DNA of 64,000 bases from Methylobacterium sp. DB0501 (GTDB taxonomy: Bacteria; Pseudomonadota; Alphaproteobacteria; Rhizobiales; Beijerinckiaceae). The notes beneath the pieces were generated by a model, which worked only from the letters and a program-made list of their open reading frames with translations, did no database searches and had not been told where the DNA came from. This document shows positions 15,994 through 26,118 of the stretch, one piece after another (the first letter of the stretch is position 1; every line of letters begins with the position of its first letter). A program made the translations under genes and the position numbers. The stretch covers positions 1 through 64,000 of the forward strand of contig NZ_JAAKGV010000019.1 in NCBI RefSeq assembly GCF_011043735.1, written 5' to 3'.

Positions 15994-18900
15994 CTAGCCT
16001 CGCCCGATCAGGTCCTTGATGCGGCTGGCCAAGTCCTCCATCGCGAAGGGCTTGGTCAGCACCTGCATGCCCGGCTCCAGGTGTCCGTTGCCGAGTACCG
16101 CGTTCTCCGCGTAGCCGGTGATGAACAGGACCTTCAGGCCGGGCCGGGAGACGCGGGCCGCGTCGGCCACCTGCCGACCGTTCATGCCGCCGGGCAGGCC
16201 GACGTCGGTCACCAGCAGGTCGATGCGCACGTCCGATTGCAGCACCTTCAAGCCGGCCGCCCCGTCCGCGGCCTCGATGGCCGTGTAACCGAGATCCTGA
16301 AGGACCTCGGTCACGAGCAGGCGCACCGTCGGCTCGTCGTCGACGATGAGCACCGTCTCGCCTTGCTCCGCCCGCGGAGCGTGCGCCAGGTCCGGGGCCG
16401 CGTCGAGGTTCTCCGCCTCGCCGTAGTGCCGCGGCAGGTACAGGCACATCGTCGTGCCCTGCCCCACCTCCGAGTAGACCCGGACCTGCCCGCCCGACTG
16501 GCGCACGAAGCCGTGGATCATGGAAAGCCCCAGGCCCGTGCCCTGACCGATGGGCTTCGTCGTGAAGAACGGGTCGAACACTTTCCCGACGACGTCGGGC
16601 GGCATGCCGGTGCCGGTGTCGGTGACGCAGATCGAGACATACTGCCCCGCCTGCAGGTCGCGCTCCCGCGCGGCGCGTCCGTCGAGCCACTTGTTGGCGG
16701 TCTCGACCGTGATGCGGCCCCCGTCCGGCATCGCGTCGCGGGCGTTGATGCACAGGTTCAGCAGCGCGTTCTCAAGCTGCGGCGGGTCGACGAGCGTTGC
16801 CCACAGGCCGCCGGCGGCGACGACCTCCAGGTGTATGGCCGGGCCGATGGTCCGGCGGACGAGCTCCTCCATCCCGGCGATCAGCCGGTTGGCGTCGGTC
16901 GGCTTCGGGTCGAGCGTCTGCCGGCGCGAGAAGGCGAGCAGCCTGTGTGTCAGGGCGGCCGCCCGCTTCGAGGCGCCCTGCGCCGCCGCGACGTAGCGGG
17001 GCACGTCGGTGTAGCGCCCCTGGCCGATGCGGCTCTCCAGAAGCTCCAGGGCACCCGAGATGCCGGTCAGCAGGTTGTTGAAATCGTGCGCGATGCCCCC
17101 GGTGAGCTGGCCGACCGCCTCCATCTTCTGGGATTGCCGGAGCTGCTCCTCGGCGCGGTGTTGGTCGGTGAGGTCGCGGCCGACGATGTGGAACAGCGCG
17201 GTCCCGGGGTCCGGCACCGCCGTCCACATCACCGTACGGCGGCCTCCGGACTTGGTCAGGACGCGGTCGACGAAACCCGAGACGCTCTCCCCGCGGGCGA
17301 GCCGGGCGACCACGTCGGCGGTCGCGGCGTGGTCGCCCGGCTCGACGAAGTCGACGAACGGCCGTTCCAGCAACTCCGCCTCGTTCCAGCCGAGCACCGC
17401 CGCCCAGGCCGGGTTCACGACCTTCAGGAAGCCGTCGAGGCCGGCTGTGCCCATCAGGTCGTTGGTGGTCTCCCACAGCCGGTTGCGCTCCGCGGTCCGC
17501 CTGACAACCTCGGCCTCCAGCCCCTCGTTGGCACGCCGGAGCGCCTCGGCGGCCTCGCGCCGGACGCGTGCCAGTTGCAGGTTCGTGCCAACCCGGGCGA
17601 GAAGTTCGCGGGCAGAGAAGGGCTTTGTCAGGTAGTCGTCCGCGCCCGCGCCGAGCCCCTCCACCTTGGCCTCGTCGCCGGCCCTGGCCGAGAGCATGAT
17701 CACCGGCAGGTCGCGCAGCCGCTCGTCGCCCCGGACGGCGGCGAGCAGGCCGAAGCCGTCGAGGCGGGGCATCATCACGTCGGTGAGGAGAAGGTCGGGC
17801 CGCCGCGCGCGGGCTGCGGCCAGCGCGGCTTCGCCGTCGGGGGCGGTCTCGACCGTGTAGCCTCGCTCGACCAGAAGCCGGCGAACATGGTCGCGCATGT
17901 CGGCGTTGTCGTCGGCGAGCAGGATGCGCCCAACTGCCGGAACCGACGGTGCCTCATCGCGCGTCGCGGCGAGGTCGAGGGCCGTACCCACTTCTGTCTC
18001 GCCCGACATCCAGCGGCGGGCCTCGGCGACGAACGCCTCGGCGCGCACCGCCGTCGAGACCTGCGACGGCCCCTCGACGAGGTCCGCCGGCGCGTCGGAC
18101 TGCCGGAACGGGAGCGAGACGTGGAAGGCGCTACCGCGTCCCGGCTCGCTCTCGACGCGGATCGAGCCGTGGTGGAGCCTGACCAGCTCCTGCACCAGCG
18201 CCAAGCCGATGCCGCTGCCCTCGAAGGTGCGGCCGCGCGCGCCCTCGACGCGGTGGAATCGCTCGAACAGGCGCGGCAGCTCCTCGGCCGGTATGCCGGT
18301 GCCGGTATCGGCCACCGTGAGGACGGCACAATCGGCCTCTCGGCGGACCATTACTGCAATGCTGCCCTCGAAGGTGAACTTGAAGGCGTTGGAGAGGAGG
18401 TTGAGCACCACCTTCTCCCACATGTCAGGGTCGAGCGGCACCAAGGCGTCCAGCGGCGGGCAATCGACCACCAGGTCGAGCCCGGCTTGCTCGCACAGCG
18501 AACGGAAGTTGCCGGCGAGCTCGGCGGTGAAGCGCGGCAGGTCGGTCGGCCGGAACGCGGCACGGGTGCGGCCGGCCTCCACGCGGGAGAAGTCGAGCAG
18601 ACCGTTGACCAAGCGCAGCAGCCGCAGCCCGTTGCGGTGCGCGACGCCGGCGAGCGCCCGGTCGTCCGGCGGAACCCGCCCCTCGGGCTTGGCCAGGATC
18701 TCCTCCAGCGGGCTGAGCATCAGCGTCAGCGGCGTGCGGAACTCGTGGCTGACGTTCGAGAAGAACAGGGTCTTGGCGCGGTCGAGCTCGGCCAGGCGTT
18801 CGGCGCGGGCGCGCTCCTCCTGGTAGGTGAGCGCGTTTGAGACGGCCGCGCTGAGGTTGGAGGCGACCTGCTCGCAGAACGCCTGGTAGCGCTCGTCGAA

Positions 18901-20013
18901 GCGCAGACGCGGGCTGACGCCGAGGACGGCGATCCCGCTCGTGCGCCCGCCCTGGCCGGCGATTACCGGTACGACCCGGGCCTGGGTGACCGGTTCGGGC
19001 CAGGGTCCGCCCGGCAAGCCGGGCATAAGGGAGTCAAGCCCTTCGAGCAGGACTGGCGTCCCGGTCTCCGCGACCCGGCGCAGGCCCCACGGGTCGTCCG
19101 CCGTGTCGCCGGCAAGGGCGACGCGGTCGGCGGCCCCCGGCATGGCGGCATGGCCCGCCAGCGTCAGGCCGGCGCCGTCCGCGTCCAGGGTGAAGAGCAG
19201 GGCGAAGGGCACGTCGTGGGGGTCGCCGGCCAGCACCTCGGCGGCGATGGCATAGGCCTCAGCGGTCGACTTCGCCTCGATGGACCGGCCCGCGAGGTCG
19301 CGCAGGAACCGCGTGCGCCGGTCGGCGAGCACCCGCTGCGTGGTCTCGGCCACCGCCGTGAAGATGCCCTCGACCCGCCCCTGCTCGCCGCGGATCGGGC
19401 TATACGAGTAGTAGAAGTAGCACTCCTCGACGTAGCCGAAGCGGTTGAGCGGCAAGAGCTGGTCGTCCGACCAAGTCGCCTCGCCGGTCTCGAACACCGT
19501 GTCGAACATCGGGCCTATGATGTCCCAGATCTCGGCCCAGACCTCGGTGCCGGCCCGTCCGAACGACCACGGGTGCTTGTCGCCGACCACGGGCCGCCAG
19601 GCGTCGTTGTAGATCAGGGCGCGCTCCGGCCCGTAGTAGAGCACGACGGGGAAGCGGGTGGTCAGGCAGATGCTGACCGCCGAGCGCAGGGCCTGGGACC
19701 AGCCGGAAACGGGGCCGAAGGCGGTCCTCGACCAGTCCATGGAGCGCATGAGCGCGCCCATCTCGCCGCCGCCGGCCATGAAGCCGATGTCCGCCTCCGG
19801 CTCCCCGGCCTCGTCGAGGCCGTGACGGGAGACGATGCCGCGCAGCCGCGCGATCTCGTCCAGGAGTTCCGCGCGGCTGCTCTCGGCGGTCACGGCGATA
19901 GGCGTCGGGCGGGTCGAGTGCGTGGTCACGGGTTGGATCGCAGGGGCAGGTGCGGAGGGGATGGGAACGTTACGCACGTCATGACCGGCGCCGCCCGCGA
20001 TGCAAGGCGTCAA
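15994..20013 (-). CDS. Large double hybrid histidine kinase (PAS-GAF-HK-REC-PAS-HK-REC)
   Basis: The 1339-residue cytoplasmic protein has two complete kinase modules. Order: an N-terminal PAS_4-like domain (about 85-235), a GAF domain (about 245-405), HisKA with His423 (SNVSHEFRTPL) and a HATPase domain, a receiver with Asp745 (LTDVMMPRLDGFG), a PAS domain (about 855-960), HisKA with His976 (GGIAHDFNNLL) and a HATPase domain, and a final receiver with Asp1270 (VTDVGLPGGMNG). The first start is a TTG at 20013; a GTG at 19977 is equally possible. It follows the 20038-22449 kinase by 24 bases on the same strand, so they are probably cotranscribed. Its second kinase module closely resembles that of the 39673-43644 kinase. 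Confidence 0.88.
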   Translation of the reverse strand: MTPCIAGGAGHDVRNVPIPSAPAPAIQPVTTHSTRPTPIAVTAESSRAELLDEIARLRGIVSRHGLDEAGEPEADIGFMAGGGEMGALMRSMDWSRTAFGPVSGWSQALRSAVSICLTTRFPVVLYYGPERALIYNDAWRPVVGDKHPWSFGRAGTEVWAEIWDIIGPMFDTVFETGEATWSDDQLLPLNRFGYVEECYFYYSYSPIRGEQGRVEGIFTAVAETTQRVLADRRTRFLRDLAGRSIEAKSTAEAYAIAAEVLAGDPHDVPFALLFTLDADGAGLTLAGHAAMPGAADRVALAGDTADDPWGLRRVAETGTPVLLEGLDSLMPGLPGGPWPEPVTQARVVPVIAGQGGRTSGIAVLGVSPRLRFDERYQAFCEQVASNLSAAVSNALTYQEERARAERLAELDRAKTLFFSNVSHEFRTPLTLMLSPLEEILAKPEGRVPPDDRALAGVAHRNGLRLLRLVNGLLDFSRVEAGRTRAAFRPTDLPRFTAELAGNFRSLCEQAGLDLVVDCPPLDALVPLDPDMWEKVVLNLLSNAFKFTFEGSIAVMVRREADCAVLTVADTGTGIPAEELPRLFERFHRVEGARGRTFEGSGIGLALVQELVRLHHGSIRVESEPGRGSAFHVSLPFRQSDAPADLVEGPSQVSTAVRAEAFVAEARRWMSGETEVGTALDLAATRDEAPSVPAVGRILLADDNADMRDHVRRLLVERGYTVETAPDGEAALAAARARRPDLLLTDVMMPRLDGFGLLAAVRGDERLRDLPVIMLSARAGDEAKVEGLGAGADDYLTKPFSARELLARVGTNLQLARVRREAAEALRRANEGLEAEVVRRTAERNRLWETTNDLMGTAGLDGFLKVVNPAWAAVLGWNEAELLERPFVDFVEPGDHAATADVVARLARGESVSGFVDRVLTKSGGRRTVMWTAVPDPGTALFHIVGRDLTDQHRAEEQLRQSQKMEAVGQLTGGIAHDFNNLLTGISGALELLESRIGQGRYTDVPRYVAAAQGASKRAAALTHRLLAFSRRQTLDPKPTDANRLIAGMEELVRRTIGPAIHLEVVAAGGLWATLVDPPQLENALLNLCINARDAMPDGGRITVETANKWLDGRAARERDLQAGQYVSICVTDTGTGMPPDVVGKVFDPFFTTKPIGQGTGLGLSMIHGFVRQSGGQVRVYSEVGQGTTMCLYLPRHYGEAENLDAAPDLAHAPRAEQGETVLIVDDEPTVRLLVTEVLQDLGYTAIEAADGAAGLKVLQSDVRIDLLVTDVGLPGGMNGRQVADAARVSRPGLKVLFITGYAENAVLGNGHLEPGMQVLTKPFAMEDLASRIKDLIGRG

Positions 20014-20037
20014 AGCGCGCGTCCATACGGAAGCCGG

Positions 20038-22449
20038 TCATCGCGGCACCCGCGCCATGGCCCGCTGCAGGACGCGGGAGAGCTGCTCGGTCGAGTATGG
20101 CTTGTGCAGGAGCTCGAAGCCGTGGCTGCCTTCCCGGGCGAGCACGTGGCTGTAGCCGGAGGCAAGGACCACCGGCAGGCCCGGGCGCCTCCGCTGGACC
20201 TCGCGCGCGAGCTCGACCCCGTTCATGCCCGGCATCACCACGTCCGAGAACACCGCGTCGAACCCGCCGCAATCCTCCCCGAGCCGCTCCAGCGCCTCCG
20301 CGGCGTTGGCGGCCCAGGTCGTCCGGTAGCCGAGATCCTCCAGGATGCCGGTGGCGAAGCGGCCCACCTCGACGTTGTCCTCCACCACCAGCACCCGCTG
20401 GCCCGCACCGCCCGTGGCCGTCTCGACCTCGGCGGGGCCGGGCTCCTCGCCCACGCCGGGCGCGACCTCCGGCAGGTAGAGGGTGAACGTGCTGCCGCGC
20501 CCGGGTGTGCTGGCGACGTCGACGTCGCCGCCCGACTGCTTGGCGAACCCGAACACCTGGCTCAGCCCCAGACCCGTGCCCTTGCCGACCTCCTTGGTGG
20601 TGAAGAACGGCTCGAAGATGCGCGCGAGCGCCTCCACCGGGATGCCGCAGCCGGTGTCGGAAAGCGAGATGGCGGCGAAAGGGCCCCGGGCCTCCGCGTG
20701 GCCGCGGATGGCCGGCTTGTCGAGCCCGCAGGCGAGCCGCAAGGTCAGCGTGCCCTCGCCGTCCATGGCGTCGCGGGCGTTCACCGCCATGTTCACGAGC
20801 GCCGTCTCGAACTGGCTCACGTCCGCGTGGACGAAGCAGGCCGCCTCGGGCATCTCGGCGACGATGCGGATACGGGCGCCGGTGACCGAATCCAGCATCT
20901 CGACCACGCCTCGCAGGCGCTCGATGACGTCGAAGGTTTCCGGCCGGAGCGCCTGCCGGCGCGCGAAGGAGAGCAATTGTCCGGTGAGCTTCGCGGCCCG
21001 GGCGACGGTGTCGGAGACCGCGTCGAGGTAGCGGGCCTTGCGCGCCTCGGGAAGGTCAGGCCGGCGCAGGAAATCGACCGACGAGCGGATGATGGTGAGC
21101 AAGTTGTTGAAATCGTGCGCCACGCCGCCCGTCAACTGGCCGACGGCCTCCATCTTCTGGGATTGCCGCAGAGCCTCCTCCGCCTCGGCCAGCGCCGCCG
21201 CGCGCTCCTTCTCGGCGGTGACGTCGCGCCCGTAGGCATAGACGATGTTGCCCTCGGCCGCCGTGTGCCAGGAGATCCAGCGCGGCGTGCCGTCCCGGTG
21301 CGCGTAGCGGTTCTCGAAGGCCGTGAGGTCGTCGGCCGCGGCGGCGTAGGACAGGGCCGTGCGCGTGACGACGTCGTCCTCGGGCCAGATGAACTCCTGG
21401 AAGCTGCGCCCCACCACCTCGGCCGGGTCGTGGCCCAGGATGGCCTTCCAGGCCGGGTTCACCGCGCGGAACACCCCGTCGACGCCGACCACCACCAGCA
21501 GGTCGCGCGAGTTGCGCCAGACCCGGTCGTGCTCGGCCGTGCTCTCCGCGATGCGCCGCTCCAGCGCCTCCTCCCGGGCATGCTCTTCGGTGACGTCCTG
21601 CGCGATGCCGCCGAGGCGCTGCAGGCGGCCTTCCGCGTCGCGGATCGGGAAGCCGGTGTCGCGGATGTGCCGCACGGCCCCGTCGTCCGGCCGGACGATG
21701 CGGTACTCGACGGTACAGGTCTCGCCGGAGAGCAGGCGCGGCATGGCTGCGAAGGCACGCTCCCGGTCCTCCGGGTGCACCAGCGAGGCCCAGCGACCGA
21801 GGTCGCCCATCACCAGTTCGCGCCGGTCGCCCCAGACGCGCTCGTAGGCCGGGCTCAGGTACTCAAGCCGGCCGCCGTCCGGATCCGCGATCCAGAGCAC
21901 GTCGGCCGAGTTCTCCGCGAAGCTGCGGAACCGCTCCTCGCTCTCGACCAAGCCGGAGGCGGCGCGCACGCGCCCCGTTGTCTCCTGCGCGACGTTCAGA
22001 ACACCGGTGACCCGGCCCTCCGCGTCGGGGATCGGATTGAGGCCGTAGGTGAACCAGTTGTCCTCGGTCGTGCCGCTCCGGTCGAGGACGAGCCGCTGGT
22101 CCTGCACCTCCACGGCTTCGCCGCCGTCGAGCACCCGGGCGAACATCGGCCCGAGTTCGTGCCACGCCTCGGGGAAGACGTCCCGCGCCGGTCGGCCCAG
22201 TGCGCCGGGATGCTTGCCGCCGACGAGCGCCGACCAGGCGTCGTTGTAGAGGAGGAGGAGATCCGGTCCCCAGTACACCGCCATCGGGGTGGCGGCCCGG
22301 AGCATCGTACGAACCGTGACGGCCAGCTCCGCCGGCCACGCGGCGACAGGACCGAGTGCGTTCGCGTCCCAGTCGTGCTCCCGCATCCGGACGGCCATCT
22401 CGCCGTCGCCGGGAAAGGTGTTCGGGAAGGTCGCGAGCGAGCCTTGCAT
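20038..22449 (-). CDS. PAS hybrid histidine kinase
   Basis: The 803-residue cytoplasmic protein starts with a PAS_4-like domain (LGPVAAWPAELAVTVRTML, VYWGPDLLLLYNDAW), followed by two more PAS domains (about 165-285 and 300-415), HisKA with His445 (GGVAHDFNNLL), a HATPase domain (GTGLGLSQVFGFAKQSGG) and a receiver with Asp736 (FSDVVMPGMNG). All catalytic motifs are present. It lies between the class II photolyase and the 1339-residue kinase, all leftward. The input signal is unknown. Its kinase-receiver half is very similar to that of the 35538-38000 gene. Confidence 0.88.
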   Translation of the reverse strand: MQGSLATFPNTFPGDGEMAVRMREHDWDANALGPVAAWPAELAVTVRTMLRAATPMAVYWGPDLLLLYNDAWSALVGGKHPGALGRPARDVFPEAWHELGPMFARVLDGGEAVEVQDQRLVLDRSGTTEDNWFTYGLNPIPDAEGRVTGVLNVAQETTGRVRAASGLVESEERFRSFAENSADVLWIADPDGGRLEYLSPAYERVWGDRRELVMGDLGRWASLVHPEDRERAFAAMPRLLSGETCTVEYRIVRPDDGAVRHIRDTGFPIRDAEGRLQRLGGIAQDVTEEHAREEALERRIAESTAEHDRVWRNSRDLLVVVGVDGVFRAVNPAWKAILGHDPAEVVGRSFQEFIWPEDDVVTRTALSYAAAADDLTAFENRYAHRDGTPRWISWHTAAEGNIVYAYGRDVTAEKERAAALAEAEEALRQSQKMEAVGQLTGGVAHDFNNLLTIIRSSVDFLRRPDLPEARKARYLDAVSDTVARAAKLTGQLLSFARRQALRPETFDVIERLRGVVEMLDSVTGARIRIVAEMPEAACFVHADVSQFETALVNMAVNARDAMDGEGTLTLRLACGLDKPAIRGHAEARGPFAAISLSDTGCGIPVEALARIFEPFFTTKEVGKGTGLGLSQVFGFAKQSGGDVDVASTPGRGSTFTLYLPEVAPGVGEEPGPAEVETATGGAGQRVLVVEDNVEVGRFATGILEDLGYRTTWAANAAEALERLGEDCGGFDAVFSDVVMPGMNGVELAREVQRRRPGLPVVLASGYSHVLAREGSHGFELLHKPYSTEQLSRVLQRAMARVPR

Positions 22450-22566
22450 CCGGCGGGCGGGTCCGTGCGGGATCGTAATCGCTTATGTGCTTGAAACAGC
22501 GCGTCCGGTACAAGCCCGTCACCGAAACCGGTGCCGGCACGCCAAAGCGGATCCCCAGGAGCCCCG

Positions 22567-23943
22567 TCAGGAACGCTCGACGGCGGCGAGGCGCTCGACC
22601 TCGCGCACGTAGCCGTCGGCGTCGAACTTCTTGAGGGTCGCCGCTCCCAGCGAGCGCACGTTGCCGTAGACCGGGCGAGGACCCCAAGGCCGGTCGTGCA
22701 GGCCGAAGAGCCACGTCACGTTCGTGAAGGAGTTCGCGTCGCGTCCGTCGATGAAGAACTTGTTGTTGAGCCGCAGTGCCGTTTCGAACGCCCCCTCGGG
22801 CGAGGCCGACCACTCCAGGATCTTCTTGCCCCAGTACATGCGCATGTGGTTGTGCATGTACCCGGTCTCGCGCATCTCCATCATCGCCGCGTTCCAGTAA
22901 CGGTCGTGCGTCAAACCCTGCTCGAACTGCTCGGCCGTGTAGAGGTAGGGGCGCCTGTCGCCTCGGTGCGCATCGAGCGTCTTGCGCGCCCAGGCGGGGA
23001 CGGCCTCGTAGCTGTCGTAGTTGGGCTCGTAGAAGATGTGGTTCATCGCGAGCTCGCGCCGGACGACGAGCTCCTCCAGGTACGCCGTCTTGTCGTCCTC
23101 GCCTCCGGTCGCGGCGGCCTGCACCTTCAGTGCGATGGCCACCGGAGAGATCTGGCCGTAGTGCAGGTAGGGGCTCATGTGCGAGGCTGCCCCCGCCTCG
23201 GGTCGTCCGCGCACCTCTGCGTAGCGGTTGAAGCGGGCGTCCAGGTAGTGGCTCAGCGTCGCCTCGGCCTGCGCCGTGCCGCCCCTGAACCGGCGCACCG
23301 GGCGCACGCTCTGGTCCGCCTTCAGGCCGGCCACCAGCTTCGGAACGTCCGAGAGGTCGAGCGTGCTCTCGAAGCGCAGGTGATCGCCTCGATGCACGAC
23401 CGGCCGCTCTTCGAGCGGCACGAGGTACTCGGGCAGGAGCCGGTGGATCTTGGGCCGCAGGGTGCGGGCGGCGACCTCGTGCTTTGGCGAGGCGGTCTCG
23501 ACCGGCACGACGACCTCGCCTTCGACCTGCACCACGCGGCAAGGCGCCCGGGTGGCGAAGTCGGCGTAGAAGCGGCGCACCGGCTTCTGGTAGTTGCGGT
23601 CGCACACGACCAGGGCGGCGTCCACCGCGTAGAGCAGAGCCGTCTCGACCGGCGGCTGCCGTCGGGCGACATAGGCGATGCCGCGCTTGGCCAGCTCCGG
23701 CCCCACCTCGGCCATGCCCTCCAGCAAGAATGCCCAGTGGCGGGCGTTCGCTTCCGGGATGCCCTCGGCAAGCCCGTAGCAGACCAGCACCGGCAGCCCG
23801 AGCCTGTTGGCTTCCTCAACGGCGTGTTCCAGGGCCGGGTTGAAGCGGACGCGCTGGGACAGCCCCATCCAGTACAGGACGTAAGCGGCTCGCTCCCGCA
23901 CGGGCATGTCGTTGAGGGGCTTGATGCGGGTCGGCTGGATCAT
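22567..23943 (-). CDS. phr: Class II deoxyribodipyrimidine photolyase (CPD photolyase)
   Basis: The 458-residue protein has class II photolyase motifs: an N-terminal photolyase alpha/beta domain (VLYWMGLSQRVRFNPALEHA), then SHMSPYLHYGQISP, MHNHMRMYWGKKILEW and NNKFFIDGRDANSFTNVTW in the FAD-binding helical domain. Enzymes of this class use light and reduced FAD to split cyclobutane pyrimidine dimers. The ATG at 23943 is preferred to a TTG three codons upstream. It is divergent from the DUF2252 gene and upstream of two leftward kinases. Confidence 0.93.
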   Translation of the reverse strand: MIQPTRIKPLNDMPVRERAAYVLYWMGLSQRVRFNPALEHAVEEANRLGLPVLVCYGLAEGIPEANARHWAFLLEGMAEVGPELAKRGIAYVARRQPPVETALLYAVDAALVVCDRNYQKPVRRFYADFATRAPCRVVQVEGEVVVPVETASPKHEVAARTLRPKIHRLLPEYLVPLEERPVVHRGDHLRFESTLDLSDVPKLVAGLKADQSVRPVRRFRGGTAQAEATLSHYLDARFNRYAEVRGRPEAGAASHMSPYLHYGQISPVAIALKVQAAATGGEDDKTAYLEELVVRRELAMNHIFYEPNYDSYEAVPAWARKTLDAHRGDRRPYLYTAEQFEQGLTHDRYWNAAMMEMRETGYMHNHMRMYWGKKILEWSASPEGAFETALRLNNKFFIDGRDANSFTNVTWLFGLHDRPWGPRPVYGNVRSLGAATLKKFDADGYVREVERLAAVERS

Positions 23944-24142
23944 GCGCGGCAAGGTTCCGGAAGCGCGGTGTGGGACGCGTCAGCCCCACCCACATAGGGC
24001 ACGCCTCGTTCCATGACTGGTACGCACGAGCTGGCTCGGTAATCCACAGCGGAGACGAAACGACGCGTGTTGCCTACATGTTCTCGTGCGTTGAAGGGCG
24101 CGGCCAGGGAGCAGGGCCGCGCAATGTGCATGAGACGATAGG

Positions 24143-25345
24143 ATGCCTAAAGCTCGAAGCCATGGTCCCGAGGAACGTGCGGCGGTGCTGGAGCGGCAGC
24201 GCCGGCTGAAGATGGCGAGGTCCGCCCACGCCTATGTCCGGGGCAACACCGTGCGGTTCTACGAGTGGTTGGACGGCTTGGCACGCGGCACCCTGCCGGA
24301 AGGTCCGCCGGTCTGGATCTGCGGCGATTGCCATCTCGGCAACCTGGGCCCGCTCGCCGACGCCGACGGGCACGTCGACATCCAGGTCCGCGACCTGGAC
24401 CAGACGGTTGTCGGCAACCCGACACACGACCTCGTCCGGCTTGGGCTTTCGCTGGCGAGCGCGGCGCGGGGCTCCGACCTGCCGGGCGTGGTCACGGGGC
24501 GAATGCTGGAGGAGATGGTCCGCGGTTACGCGAAGGGGCTTGCCGGTCCCGAAGGAGATGAGGCGCCGCCGGAGCCCGACGTGGTGCGCACCGTGCGGCG
24601 ACGGGCGCTCGGTCGGCGCTGGAAGCACCTCGCCCGCGAGCGCCTGAAGGACGTCGAACCCTCCATCCCGCTCGGACGCAAGTTCTGGGCGCTCGAAGAC
24701 ACGGAACGGGATGCCTTGAGCGACCTGTTCGAGGAGAAACAGGTACGCGGACTGATGCTGGCTCTGAATGGCCGCGGCGAAGAGGCCGACATCCGCCTGA
24801 TCGACGCGGCATACTGGATGAAGGGCTGCTCCTCGCTCGGTTTCCTGCGCTACGCCGCGCTCGTGAGCATCGAGGAGGGCGGCAAGCGCGGCCTGGCGCT
24901 CGTCGACCTGAAGGAGGCGGTCGATCCCGCGGCGCCGGCGGCCCCGGGCGCGACGATGCCCGCCGACCCGGCCGAGCGGGTGGTGGCCGGCGCCCGGGCG
25001 CTGTCGCCGAACCTGGGCGAGCGCATGCTGCCCGTGCGGGTGCTGGACAAGCCCGTGGTGATGCGCGAGCTCGCACCGCAGGACCTCAAGCTGGACGTCG
25101 ACCAGTTCACCCGCGAGGAAGCGGTGCGCGCGGCGCACTATCTCGCCTACGTCGTCGGCAAGGCGCATGGCCGCCAGATGGACGAGGCGACACGCTCAGG
25201 CTGGCGGTCGGAGGTCATGCGGGGCACGCAGGACGGCGAGCAAGCGCCCTCTTGGCTCTGGTCGAGCGTGGTCGAACTCGCCGGCCGGCACGAGGTCGGT
25301 TATCTGCAGCATTGCCGTCTCTACGCCGACCGGCAGGCCGCCTAA
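24143..25345 (+). CDS. DUF2252 family protein
   Basis: The 400-residue protein matches DUF2252, with YVRGNTVRFYEWL, CGDCHLGNLGPLAD near residue 60 and VRDLDQTVVGNPTHDLVRL shortly after. These resemble the catalytic loop (HGDLHxGN) and metal-binding Asp of aminoglycoside-phosphotransferase/kinase-like folds, but no substrate is established for the family. There is no signal peptide. It is monocistronic and divergent from the photolyase gene. Confidence 0.85.
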   Translation: MPKARSHGPEERAAVLERQRRLKMARSAHAYVRGNTVRFYEWLDGLARGTLPEGPPVWICGDCHLGNLGPLADADGHVDIQVRDLDQTVVGNPTHDLVRLGLSLASAARGSDLPGVVTGRMLEEMVRGYAKGLAGPEGDEAPPEPDVVRTVRRRALGRRWKHLARERLKDVEPSIPLGRKFWALEDTERDALSDLFEEKQVRGLMLALNGRGEEADIRLIDAAYWMKGCSSLGFLRYAALVSIEEGGKRGLALVDLKEAVDPAAPAAPGATMPADPAERVVAGARALSPNLGERMLPVRVLDKPVVMRELAPQDLKLDVDQFTREEAVRAAHYLAYVVGKAHGRQMDEATRSGWRSEVMRGTQDGEQAPSWLWSSVVELAGRHEVGYLQHCRLYADRQAA

Positions 25346-25453
25346 GAGCGCATCGAGCGTGACCTGGAGCGGGCGGTCAACAAGTCGTCGCGCCCGGGAT
25401 GCAGCGTTCCAGCCCCCAAAGGCGACTGCACGTCTTAGGCGGTACCGCCGTGG

Positions 25454-26020
25454 TCATCGCGTGGACGGCCCGCCGAGGCCGTCCATGCCACCGCCTGGAG
25501 GAAGGCGTTCGCCGGCCTTATCGACCAGGACGCGCATGGGCCCGACCCTGACCGCGGAGGCGTCGGCGATTGCGAGGCGGCCGGCCGCCATGCTGTCGGC
25601 GGTGTCGCCGAGAAGCTTGCGGTCGGCTGGCTTGAAGGCCGCTGGGACCGCGATTCCTCGGTCGTGGGCGGTGACGAGGGCATCGTCGACCCGGCACTCG
25701 TCGCAGAAGGCTCCGTCCAGGACGTCGCGCGGCCGAACGTCCTTCCCGGGCGGCCACCCTGCGGCCGAAGGCCGGTTGAGGACGATCAGCGTCGCGAGGT
25801 CGCGTGTGGCGGGCTGCATCAACGCCTGGTCGGGTCCGGGAGTTATCGGGTGGCACAGGCCGTCCGCGACCGTGGGGGCGTCGTCCTGGATGCCGAGCCA
25901 GTCCCGCAGCCCGTGGCAACCGCCCTCGTGCTCGGGTACCACGTCGTCCCCGAGCGCCACCCCCCAGGGCACCCCGTCGACGTCCGTCATCACGACGAGG
26001 TTGCGGTTGCCGGCCTTCAT
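25454..26020 (-). CDS. Hypothetical protein downstream of DUF1989 gene
   Basis: A 188-residue frame starts MKAGNRNLVVMTDVDGVPWG and contains GCHGLRDWLGIQDDAP, PATRDLATLIVLNRPSA and AVRVGPMRVLVDKAGERL. Its balanced amino-acid composition, with alternating hydrophobic strands, looks protein-like rather than like an antisense shadow. I recognise no family. It lies 98 bases after the DUF1989 gene in the same direction and may be the last member of that cluster. The ribosome site is weak and the start uncertain. Confidence 0.5.
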   Translation of the reverse strand: MKAGNRNLVVMTDVDGVPWGVALGDDVVPEHEGGCHGLRDWLGIQDDAPTVADGLCHPITPGPDQALMQPATRDLATLIVLNRPSAAGWPPGKDVRPRDVLDGAFCDECRVDDALVTAHDRGIAVPAAFKPADRKLLGDTADSMAAGRLAIADASAVRVGPMRVLVDKAGERLPPGGGMDGLGGPSTR

Positions 26021-26118
26021 CGTAGGCCGACGGGCATGCGCCTCCTGAGAGGGCTTCTCGTCGGACAAGGATCGTCGCCGACGCCTTCCAGGCAAGGCCG
26101 GCTCCGGGAACGGCGCCG

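Noticed and set aside
16081..22494. Rightward open frames of 919 and 1114 codons
   Set aside because: Both are opposite the two hybrid kinases, which have full domain motifs. The antisense products have no recognisable motif and a biased composition.
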